Below are positions 1 through 8,080 of a DNA stretch of 47,007 nucleotides, in pieces (position 1 is the stretch's first letter; each line of letters opens with the position of its first letter). The position numbers and the translations under genes are program-made. Location of the stretch: positions 1 to 47,007 of the forward strand of contig CAIMTB010000476.1 of the NCBI GenBank assembly GCA_903844265.1. The letters are read 5' to 3'. The notes below the pieces were generated by a model. That model searched no databases. It was not told where the DNA came from and saw only the letters and a list, made by a program, of their open reading frames with translations. The DNA comes from an uncultured Verrucomicrobiota bacterium. GTDB lineage: Bacteria; Verrucomicrobiota; Verrucomicrobiia; Limisphaerales; CAIMTB01.

Positions 1-1315
1 CGGGTCCGCCCGGACCTCCCGGACGCACGAATGTCTCGTTCGAATCCCGCGGTAAAACGTGGAACACGCCCTTCGCGTCCGCGTACAGGACATAGTCGCT
101 GCTGCGAACCCAGTACCCGTCGTTGTTGATCATCACATTTTCCAACGCGAGGAACTTCAGCGCACCGTCGATGTCGAGGATCGGCTTGAGGGCCTCCTCC
201 AGTTGTTCGGTGGGAGTTTCGGCAAGGACCTTGCAGAGATGGATGAGGGCAGCCCACGCCTTCGGGTCTTCCTTCGATTTCAGGTCGTAGATGCGCTTGT
301 AGGCGCTCACGTCGTCGCCGATGTAGGCGAGGCTCCCCCTGCCGTTCGGGCTCCCGGGGACTTTCCAGCGCGCCCCCTGGGTCGTGCCATACCAGTCGCG
401 GATGAATTCCTTGTTGAAGGGCTGCGCATTCACGTAGACGCCCCAGCTCTCACCGTTGATCACGACCCGGATGAAGTTGGCCTTCGAGGCGGGCAGATAG
501 TCCCGCTCGACCTGATAGGAGAGCACGGCTCGAAGGAACGAGGGATCCTCGTGCGAGTTCAACAACTCGAGCGATCGATAGCCACCGATGTCCTGACCCT
601 TGTGGACGAAGTCCATGGTCAGGTTGAGCGAGCGCTTGCGTCCCTCGCCGACCATCATGAACGACGACATCCCCCGGAAATGCACACCGACGTCAGGGTA
701 CACTTTTCCGTCGACGGTGAGCTTCGCCGACAACTCGATGTCCGTGCCCTTGAACGCCGACATCTCCTTCTCCCAATCCTCATTCTCGAACTCGAAGAAG
801 AACGTCCGCAGCGTCCCCACGTCGTACAGCGCCGCACCCGGGTAGGACTTCACGTCGGCGGGCGCCACCTTGGGTCCGGGCTTCGCCGGCTCCTCGTTGG
901 CACCCCCACCGCGCGGGCCGCCGGGACCGCCAGGACCACGGCGTCGGCGACCTCCACCACCGTCCTTCTGGAGGAATTCCAACGCAGCTTTACGCTCCAC
1001 CGCGTTCAACCGGTGGTCTCCATCCTTGTCGAACTTCCCGACCAACTCCTGCTTCGGTTGAACTCCCCCCATGCCACCGGGTCCTCCCGGTCCACGAAAC
1101 CCTCCCGGACCGCCCGGGCCGAAATCGTTGCCAAACGGCGGCGGTGGGGGCCCGTCAAAATTCTGACCCGGCCGGGCCTGCTGGGATCGGGTTTCGGGAA
1201 CCCCGGGAGCCGTGCCGTCTGCGGCCGGAGTGCGGGTTGCGCAAGTGCAGAGGAGCACGGCCACGAGTGTGGGGAGGAGGCCAGCGCAACGGCGGAGGGA
1301 CCGGGTCGAATTCAT
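1..1315 (-). CDS. CotH kinase family protein (spore coat protein H-like), C-terminus cut off by window edge
   Basis: Manual minus-strand translation gives a signal-like N-terminus (MNSTRSLRRCAGLLPTLVAVLLC), a Gly/Pro-rich linker with an EF-hand-like segment (KFDKDGDHRLNAVE), then CotH-like sequence (VDGKVYPDVGVHFRGMSSFMMVGEGRKRSLNLTMDF; LEDPSFLRAVLSYQVERDYLPAS-type region; WGVYVNAQPFNKEFI). The plus-strand 841 aa ORF here is antisense. Confidence 0.85.
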   Translation of the reverse strand, partial: MNSTRSLRRCAGLLPTLVAVLLCTCATRTPAADGTAPGVPETRSQQARPGQNFDGPPPPPFGNDFGPGGPGGFRGPGGPGGMGGVQPKQELVGKFDKDGDHRLNAVERKAALEFLQKDGGGGRRRRGPGGPGGPRGGGANEEPAKPGPKVAPADVKSYPGAALYDVGTLRTFFFEFENEDWEKEMSAFKGTDIELSAKLTVDGKVYPDVGVHFRGMSSFMMVGEGRKRSLNLTMDFVHKGQDIGGYRSLELLNSHEDPSFLRAVLSYQVERDYLPASKANFIRVVINGESWGVYVNAQPFNKEFIRDWYGTTQGARWKVPGSPNGRGSLAYIGDDVSAYKRIYDLKSKEDPKAWAALIHLCKVLAETPTEQLEEALKPILDIDGALKFLALENVMINNDGYWVRSSDYVLYADAKGVFHVLPRDSNETFVRPGGPGGP

Positions 1316-1468
1316 AGGCACATCCTAGTCGGACCCTTATCCAGTTGCCGTCAAGCCTTTCTCAAATCAGATGTGCCCGCACCAGCCCAGCGGACAGCCG
1401 GGGCCCAATCGACACCTGGTTCGACGGCCCCGGCATGCAAAGCGGCGACGAGTCGCCCCTCAGCGGGT

Positions 1469-2821
1469 TCAGAAGGCCCCTGTTTGTGGGGGTACGGGCA
1501 CCCGATACCTGCCGTCCGGTCCGGCCAGGATGGGTGCCGGATCGTCGAGACTCTGGATGCGCTCAAGGTTGGGAGCGACCTCCACGTTGGACGCGAGCGC
1601 CTGTTCATAGGTCACGGACTGCCCGGATTCGGCGGCCATCCGGCCCATGATGGAAACGAGGCAGGACTTCACGCTGCGCTCGACCTCGTTGTACGGCTTG
1701 TCGTTCCGGATCGCGTCGAACAATTCGTCGTGCTCGACCTGATACGGCTCGCAAGGTTCGCCCTTCCAACGCCAGACCTCGTGTTCGGGGGTCTGCACGT
1801 GTCCCGAATAGAGGCGCGGCTTCGGGGCCGACAGACTCTCCATCAGCAACGCGGATCCCTTCGAGCCATGGGCCATGTCGCTGAAGACATCCAAGGTACC
1901 GTTGATGTGGCGCCCCTGGGCGAGGAGCTTGGTGCCGTCGGCGAAGGTGTATTCGACCACGTAGTCGTCGAGCATCTGGTCGTTGTCGGTGCGGGCGACG
2001 CGCGCGCCGTGGCCCTGCGCGGAGACCGGCCACGCGTTCTTGGCCCAGCAGCACACGTCGATGTTGTGGATCAGCCAGTCCACGAAGAACGATGCGTTGA
2101 GCCAGTTGAAGCAACTGTAGTTCCGGATCTGATGCGAGAGCTCCGACTCACCGGGGCGCCGCGGATTGAAGCCCACCGCGCCGTGCATGCGATACGTCCG
2201 GAGCAGCACCACCTCGCCAATGGCGCCGTCATGGATGCGGCGGATGACCTCCTGCCGGGGCTTGTCATGACGCCACATCAGGCCGGTGGCCACCTTGAGG
2301 TTCTTCTGGGTCGCGAGCTCACCGGCGCGCAGCACCCGGCGCAGGCCGGGCGCGTCCACACCGAACGACTTCTCCATGAACACGTTCACGCCCTTCTGAA
2401 CCGCGTACTCGAAGTGGATGGGGCGGAACCCCGCTGGAGTTGCGAGGATCACCAGGCCGTTCTTCGGCAGCGCGTCGATCGCTTTCTTGAACGCGTCGAA
2501 CCCCAGGAACTGCTTGTCTGGCGTGACCTGTGTCTTTTCCGGAAACTGCTTCTTGATGCTTTCGTGGCTGGCCTTCAGCCGTGACTCCATCACGTCGGCC
2601 ATCGCCACGAGCCGGACCGGTCCCTGCGTGGACAGGGCGTTGGCAACCGCACCGGAGCCGCGGCCGCCACAGCCGACAACCGCGACGTCAATGCTCCCGT
2701 CCTGGCCCGCGGCATGGGCGCCGATCTCGATGGCCCGGGTCAACGCCGCAGCGGTCGCAACGGTGGCGGAGGATTTGAGGAAATCACGACGTGTGGAGGG
2801 TATGGGATGACGATCATTCAT
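1469..2821 (-). CDS. Gfo/Idh/MocA family oxidoreductase with Tat-type leader
   Basis: Start chosen at MNDRHPIPSTRRDFLKSSATVATAAALTRA (Tat-like RRDFLK); Rossmann motif VAVVGCGGRGSGAVANAL; EKSFGVDAPGLRRVLRAGELA. The longer 615 aa ORF start is unlikely because it overlaps the upstream gene. Confidence 0.9.
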   Translation of the reverse strand: MNDRHPIPSTRRDFLKSSATVATAAALTRAIEIGAHAAGQDGSIDVAVVGCGGRGSGAVANALSTQGPVRLVAMADVMESRLKASHESIKKQFPEKTQVTPDKQFLGFDAFKKAIDALPKNGLVILATPAGFRPIHFEYAVQKGVNVFMEKSFGVDAPGLRRVLRAGELATQKNLKVATGLMWRHDKPRQEVIRRIHDGAIGEVVLLRTYRMHGAVGFNPRRPGESELSHQIRNYSCFNWLNASFFVDWLIHNIDVCCWAKNAWPVSAQGHGARVARTDNDQMLDDYVVEYTFADGTKLLAQGRHINGTLDVFSDMAHGSKGSALLMESLSAPKPRLYSGHVQTPEHEVWRWKGEPCEPYQVEHDELFDAIRNDKPYNEVERSVKSCLVSIMGRMAAESGQSVTYEQALASNVEVAPNLERIQSLDDPAPILAGPDGRYRVPVPPQTGAF

Positions 2822-2853
2822 GGGGGCAGGCCTTTCGGGTTTCGGGTCAAGGT

Positions 2854-3696
2854 TCACGCAATTCCCTTGAGGTACTTCAATGATTTTGTCAGCGCGGCCG
2901 TCATGACCTCGGGCTCGACGTGGCCGTGCATGAACGGGTTCACGTAACCGCCGTACCTGACATCCGCCAGCGCCTGCAGACACGGCGCGAAATCGACGGG
3001 TCCATGGCCCGGCAGCTGGCCGGTGCCCGGCGCGTTCTGCCACGCGTAGAAAAAGAGCAGCTGCCTCCCCGCGGTGCGGATCACGTCCGGCACGGAGGCC
3101 TTCAACGATTGAAGATGATAAGGCGCGAGCGCGACCCCGACACTCGGGTAGGGATTGAGGTCGACGAACGCCTTGAATGAGTCGGGCCCGTCGAGCAACG
3201 ACTGGCCGTGATTCTCGATGGCCAGCAGGGACTTCTGCTGCGCCGCCAACTCCGCCTGCGGCTTCAATCCCTCGAAGAACGTCCGCATGCGTGCGGTCAG
3301 TTCCGAAGGAAGACAAGGCCCCGCGCTGCTCTGGACCGCAACGCCCCCGCCGGCCGCGCCGAGGAGCTTGGCGTACTTCGGATAGCCGCCCACGTAGGTC
3401 GAGAACGCGAAGAGCTTCAGCCGATGCGTCGCCAGCACCGCCTTCAATCCATCGGGCCCCAACCGCTGCAGGACATCATCCAGGTGCGGGCACTGCTCGT
3501 ACGCGCACCAGACGTCGATGGCCTCGAAGCCCAGCGATGCGATCCGCTCGCACGCCTGCTCGAAGGGCAGCGACTTGAAATGGATCGAGGACGTCGACCA
3601 TCGGAACCGCGTGCCGGAGCGGCCGGCACAACCGGCGGCAACCACCCCGCCCGTGAGGAGCGCGGAACCAGCCTGGATGAATTGGCGTCGATTCAT
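2854..3696 (-). CDS. Sugar phosphate isomerase/epimerase (xylose-isomerase-like TIM barrel), exported/lipoprotein-like leader
   Basis: MNRRQFIQAGSALLTGGVVAAGCAG leader; FEQACERIASLGFEAIDVWC; LLAIENHGQSLLDGPDSFKAFVDL; VRYGGYVNPFMHGHVEPEV. Confidence 0.85.
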   Translation of the reverse strand: MNRRQFIQAGSALLTGGVVAAGCAGRSGTRFRWSTSSIHFKSLPFEQACERIASLGFEAIDVWCAYEQCPHLDDVLQRLGPDGLKAVLATHRLKLFAFSTYVGGYPKYAKLLGAAGGGVAVQSSAGPCLPSELTARMRTFFEGLKPQAELAAQQKSLLAIENHGQSLLDGPDSFKAFVDLNPYPSVGVALAPYHLQSLKASVPDVIRTAGRQLLFFYAWQNAPGTGQLPGHGPVDFAPCLQALADVRYGGYVNPFMHGHVEPEVMTAALTKSLKYLKGIA

Positions 3697-3708
3697 GGTT
3701 GTCCTCCT

Positions 3709-5043
3709 TTAAACGATCCCGTCCTGTCCGGGAGTCGGGATGGGATAGTGCCCGCTGGCATCGGGTTGGGCCGGGGCCGGGGCGTCGATCCCATTGATCT
3801 TTTCGAGGCCGGGCGCGAGTTCGACGTTCGAGGCGAGGGCCTCGTCCCAGGTGAGGCGTTTGCCGGACTCGATGGCCATGCGGCCCATGATGCCGACCAT
3901 GGCGGCCTTGGCGCAGCGCTCGGCCTCGTTGTGAGGTTTGTCGTTGCGGATCGAGTCCATGAGGAGATCCCACTCCTCCTGGTAGGCATTGTGGGCGGCG
4001 CCGCGCCACTGCCAGGTGACGTTCTCGGTGGTCTGCAGGTGGCTTCGGAAAATGCGCGGCTTGGAGACGCCCTCGCCGAGTTCGGCCGAGCCTTTCGCGC
4101 CATGCACCACGCAGCCCCAATAATCGTGGCACTTGTTCATGTGCCGACCCTCGGCGACCAGGCGCGAGCCGTCGGCGAACGTGTACTCCGCCATGTACTG
4201 GTCGAACAATTGATCCGGCTCGGTCCGCATGCGCCGGGCGCCCTGGCCCTGGACCGACACCGGCCAGCCATTCTTCACCATGCAGGAGACGTCGAGGTTG
4301 TGGATCAGCCAGTCGAGCAGGAAGCTCCCGTTCACCCAGGTGAAGTTCGAATAGTTCCGGATCTGGTGCGCGAGCTCGGATTCGCCCTGGCGCTTCGGCG
4401 CAAAACCGACGCCACCGTGCATCCGGTAGGCGTAGGTGGTGATCACGTCGCCGATGGCTCCATCATGGATCTGCTTGACGCATTCCTCGAGCGGCTTCGA
4501 GTGGCGGCTCATCAGGCCGCCGGCGATCTTGAGGTTCTTCTGCTTCGCCGCCTCGCCCGCGCGCAGGATGCGCCGGATGCCCGGGGCGTCGACCGCGAAC
4601 GATTTCTCCATGAACACATTCACCCCCTTCTCCACCGCGTACTCCAGGTGGATGGGCCGGAATGCGGGCGGGGTCGTCAGGATCACCACCCCGTTCTTCG
4701 GCACCCTGTCGATGACCTTCTTGAATGCATCGAACCCGATGAACTGCTGGTCCGCCGGCACCTGGACTTTTTCCGGATACTGCTTTTGAAGGGTTTCGAA
4801 GCTGCCCTTCATGCGGTCCGCGAAGACATCGCCCATCGCGATCAGTCGCGTCGGTCCGGCCGTCGCCAGGGCGTTTGCCACCGCGCCCGTGCCGCGGCCG
4901 CCACAGCCGACGATGGCGATGTCGATCGTGCCATCCTCTCCGGCGTGGGCGCCCACCTCGATGGCCCGGGTGAATGCGGCGGCGGCAGCAATCGTTCCGG
5001 AGGTTTTGAGAAAGTCACGACGGGAGCTGGAAGACGCGTTCAT
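3709..5043 (-). CDS. Gfo/Idh/MocA family oxidoreductase with Tat-type leader (paralogue of 1469-2821)
   Basis: MNASSSSRRDFLKTSGTIAAAAAFTRAIEVGAHAGEDGTIDIAIVGCGGRGTGAVANALATAGPTRLIAMGDV; closely parallels the 1469-2821 product. Confidence 0.9.
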   Translation of the reverse strand: MNASSSSRRDFLKTSGTIAAAAAFTRAIEVGAHAGEDGTIDIAIVGCGGRGTGAVANALATAGPTRLIAMGDVFADRMKGSFETLQKQYPEKVQVPADQQFIGFDAFKKVIDRVPKNGVVILTTPPAFRPIHLEYAVEKGVNVFMEKSFAVDAPGIRRILRAGEAAKQKNLKIAGGLMSRHSKPLEECVKQIHDGAIGDVITTYAYRMHGGVGFAPKRQGESELAHQIRNYSNFTWVNGSFLLDWLIHNLDVSCMVKNGWPVSVQGQGARRMRTEPDQLFDQYMAEYTFADGSRLVAEGRHMNKCHDYWGCVVHGAKGSAELGEGVSKPRIFRSHLQTTENVTWQWRGAAHNAYQEEWDLLMDSIRNDKPHNEAERCAKAAMVGIMGRMAIESGKRLTWDEALASNVELAPGLEKINGIDAPAPAQPDASGHYPIPTPGQDGIV

Positions 5044-5177
5044 GCTTGCGATCAGATTAAGGGAAAGATGCGCGATGTCGGTTCTTTTGGGGTGAATTGC
5101 AGGAAAGCCCCGGACTGGGGGCCCGCCGCATTTCACGTTGCGCGGAAGATCGCGGCGAATAGCCTGCGGACACTCCC

Positions 5178-5423
5178 ATGAACCACGCTTCGGAAGGCGT
5201 CCATTCCTCGGCGCCGCGCCTCAGATCGCCGCCCGTTTTCTTCTGCCCCTCGCGCCCTTCCGAACTGTCCGAGGCGCAGGCGTGGTTCCAGAAGAACGCG
5301 AAGCGCCCCATCTCCAACAACGAGGACCTTCGCGCGTATTACAGCCAGCGCTGGACCTTCGGTTTCGCGATCATGCAACACAGCTGGTGGCGACACTACG
5401 GCAACTGGACCAGCTTTTACTGA
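5178..5423 (+). CDS. Small hypothetical protein with aromatic-rich C-terminus
   Basis: 81 aa ORF in the gap between two genes, not antisense to a better gene except for 7 nt of convergent overlap; ends ...RAYYSQRWTFGFAIMQHSWWRHYGNWTSFY. Confidence 0.5.
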   Translation: MNHASEGVHSSAPRLRSPPVFFCPSRPSELSEAQAWFQKNAKRPISNNEDLRAYYSQRWTFGFAIMQHSWWRHYGNWTSFY

Positions 5424-8080
5424 GCTTTTCGTCCCAGTCGCTCCTCCAATTTCACGAAGGCTGTCTCGGGTTCCATTCCGCCATCCCACGATTCCCAACA
5501 GGCGGCGAGAGGGGTGGCATCGACGTGCTGCTTGTGCTTCACGTCGCCTTCGCTGGTCGTCCCCTTGGGCTGCCAATCAGGACCGAGGGCCTTGCGTGAT
5601 TGCTCGAGGAGATCCCGCGCCGCCGTGGCATCACCGCGTTTCCAGGCGAGATAGCCGCGGAGGAAGAAGCCCCCGACCGCCTTCGGGTTCGTGCGCGTCG
5701 CCGCGGCGAGCCGGTCCTCGGCGAGCAGGCGGTCGCCACGCAACAGCGCCACCTCGCCCAGCACCAGCAACGCGCCGGTTTCCTCGGGGTTCAATGCCTG
5801 CGCCTTGAGCAGGGCCTGCTCCGCCGCCTGGTAGTCGAGCGCTGACTTCGCGCACAACGCACGCACGACGCCCCACTGCTGCCACGCCCGATGACTGCTC
5901 GGGTTCAGTTTCTGCAACCCCGCCAACGCTTCCATGGAACCGGCGAAATCACCCTGGCTCGCGAGACAAAGTCCGAGGTAGTAGCGCGAGTCCTCGTGGG
6001 CCGGGTTCAACTCGATCGCCTCGCGGAACAGCGCCACCGCCCGGACGTTGTCGCGGTCCACCTTCATCGCGTCCATCGCGGCCCGCTCACGCGCCCAGAA
6101 CTGCACGACGCGGACCTTGTCGGCCGGGGTGATCGACGTATTGCGCCCATCCGGCACAGGCACAGCCGCGGTCGCGGTCCTGTCCACGTTCAATGACGCG
6201 GCACCCGACGCATGCGCGGCGCCGATTCTTCGCGCGACGTTCTCGCCTTCGAGCACCTCATAGAACGCATCCGGCTCGAGACCCTCGATCCTGTTGGTTC
6301 CGCCGGCGTGCCAGCGCACCTCGAAGCGATCCAGCCTGTTCGATGCGCCCAGGCCCCAGTGGAGGGTGTGGCTGGACTGCGAGAGATAGCTCACGCTCGA
6401 GACCGACCGTCGCAGGGGCACCCCGCCGAGCCACGCGATCGCGGTCGAACCTTCGCCAAACCCGTTCGCCACTCCGGCCGCATTCCGAGATCGCAACCGA
6501 ACCTTCAGCCAATGTCCGCCTGGGAAATCGTTCCGATACAACCGGACGCCCTCCCCCAGGTCCGCGATCGCGAAATCCATGTCGCCGTCACCATCGAAAT
6601 CCGCGCAGGCCAGGCCGCGGCTCACATGCGGGGTCCGCAATCCCTCGATCAGCGGCGCAAGGTTGTGGAACGATTCCCCGCGGCGATTCCAGAAAAGGAA
6701 CGATTCCTGCGGCTGCAGCTTCTTCGGCGGCGGCCCATCCATCTCGATCGTGCTGCCATTCGCCACGAGCAGGTCGAGCCAGCCGTCCTGGTCGAGATCG
6801 ACGAACTCCGTGCCCCAGCCCACGACCGGCAGGGCGATCTGCCCCAGCCCTTTCTGGTCCGCGATGTCCACGAATCGCAGGGCCTGCCGGTTCGTCGATG
6901 GGGACGCCGATGCGGACGCTGGAGCAGGCCGCTGAACGCCTGGCTTTGCCGAGAAGCCGTTGAGGTCGGCGAGCATGTTCTCGTACAGCGCGTTCTCCTG
7001 CGCCACCCAGTGTGTGATGTGCAGATCGTCGTCGCCGTCCCGGTCGAAATCACCGACCGCCAAGCCCATCGCGCTCCGGTAATCCGCCACCCACGCGGGA
7101 TGGCTGATGTCCTCGAAGCGCCCGCCGACATTATGGAACAGCACGTTGTCAGAGACGTCGTTCGCGACATACAGGTCGAGCCACCCGTCCTGGTCGAAGT
7201 CGTGCCACACGGCGCCCAGGCTCCGACCCTCGACGTTTTCGATCTTCAGCGCCGCCGCCACGTTCGTGAAGGTGCCGTCGGGAAGCTGGTGGAACAGCGC
7301 GTTGCGGCCCCCGGGAAACGCCGCCGGGTTCAAGGTGTACGGCACCGCTGTTCCAACCTGGTCTGACACACGCCCCCGGTCGGCGTCGGTGGTCGCATAG
7401 TCGACGTAATTGCAGACGTGCAGATCAAGACGCCGGTCGTTGTCGAAGTCCCCCCACGCCACGCCCGACCAGAACCCCTTGAGATCCGGCAGCCGCACGT
7501 CGCGCGTGAACTTCCCCGTGCCACGCTCGTTGTGGAACAGCCGGATCGCGTTGTATCCCACGACGACGACATCGAGGTAGCCGTCCCCGTCATAATCGCC
7601 CCAGGCCACGCCCGTCCCCCGGATCCGGGTCTCGGGAAACCCCGCGACCTCGCGGAAAGTCCCATCCCCGAGATTCTCGAAAAGCACGGAGCGAGGCAGC
7701 TGGTCCTCCGGTTGATCCATGCCGCCACCCGCGCCGACCAGCAGGAGATCGTCGTCGCCGTCATTGTCGAAATCCCCCCAGGCCAGGCCAGGCCCGATGT
7801 CTTCCGGCAATTGGGATGTGCGGTGACCGGCGAAGTTCCTGAACGCCGCGAGGCCGCCCTGCTGCGTCACGTCTGCCAACCGCGGCTTGGGCGCGTCCGG
7901 TGGCAGAGCCTTTGCGAGTTCGCTGGTGATGTCGTCGGGCTGCTCGTCAGGACGGTACCCGGACGGACGTTGATGGGAGGTCCGCCACACCAGACCGACC
8001 GCGGCGAGGATTGCGACGGCGCCAAGAACGGCGCCGGTCTGGATCAGGCGCCGGCGTCGCGGCGACATCGGGGTGTTCAT
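5417..8080 (-). CDS. CRTAC1-family protein: FG-GAP/VCBS repeats + ASPIC/UnbV-like domain + C-terminal TPR region
   Basis: N-terminal TM segment; repeated GxAWGDFDNDGDDDLLLVG / VAWGDYDGDGYLDVVVVG motifs; ASPIC/UnbV-like HWLKVRLRSRNAAGVANGFGEGSTAIAW...LHWGLGASNRLDRFEVRWHAGG; TPR-like AVALFREAIELNPAHEDSRYYLGLCLASQGD. Confidence 0.92.
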   Translation of the reverse strand: MNTPMSPRRRRLIQTGAVLGAVAILAAVGLVWRTSHQRPSGYRPDEQPDDITSELAKALPPDAPKPRLADVTQQGGLAAFRNFAGHRTSQLPEDIGPGLAWGDFDNDGDDDLLLVGAGGGMDQPEDQLPRSVLFENLGDGTFREVAGFPETRIRGTGVAWGDYDGDGYLDVVVVGYNAIRLFHNERGTGKFTRDVRLPDLKGFWSGVAWGDFDNDRRLDLHVCNYVDYATTDADRGRVSDQVGTAVPYTLNPAAFPGGRNALFHQLPDGTFTNVAAALKIENVEGRSLGAVWHDFDQDGWLDLYVANDVSDNVLFHNVGGRFEDISHPAWVADYRSAMGLAVGDFDRDGDDDLHITHWVAQENALYENMLADLNGFSAKPGVQRPAPASASASPSTNRQALRFVDIADQKGLGQIALPVVGWGTEFVDLDQDGWLDLLVANGSTIEMDGPPPKKLQPQESFLFWNRRGESFHNLAPLIEGLRTPHVSRGLACADFDGDGDMDFAIADLGEGVRLYRNDFPGGHWLKVRLRSRNAAGVANGFGEGSTAIAWLGGVPLRRSVSSVSYLSQSSHTLHWGLGASNRLDRFEVRWHAGGTNRIEGLEPDAFYEVLEGENVARRIGAAHASGAASLNVDRTATAAVPVPDGRNTSITPADKVRVVQFWARERAAMDAMKVDRDNVRAVALFREAIELNPAHEDSRYYLGLCLASQGDFAGSMEALAGLQKLNPSSHRAWQQWGVVRALCAKSALDYQAAEQALLKAQALNPEETGALLVLGEVALLRGDRLLAEDRLAAATRTNPKAVGGFFLRGYLAWKRGDATAARDLLEQSRKALGPDWQPKGTTSEGDVKHKQHVDATPLAACWESWDGGMEPETAFVKLEERLGRKAQ

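Noticed and set aside
59-2584. 841 aa plus-strand ORF
   Set aside because: Antisense to the CotH-like gene and a Gfo/Idh/MocA gene, both with clear family motifs; long antisense ORFs are expected from GC3-rich codon usage.
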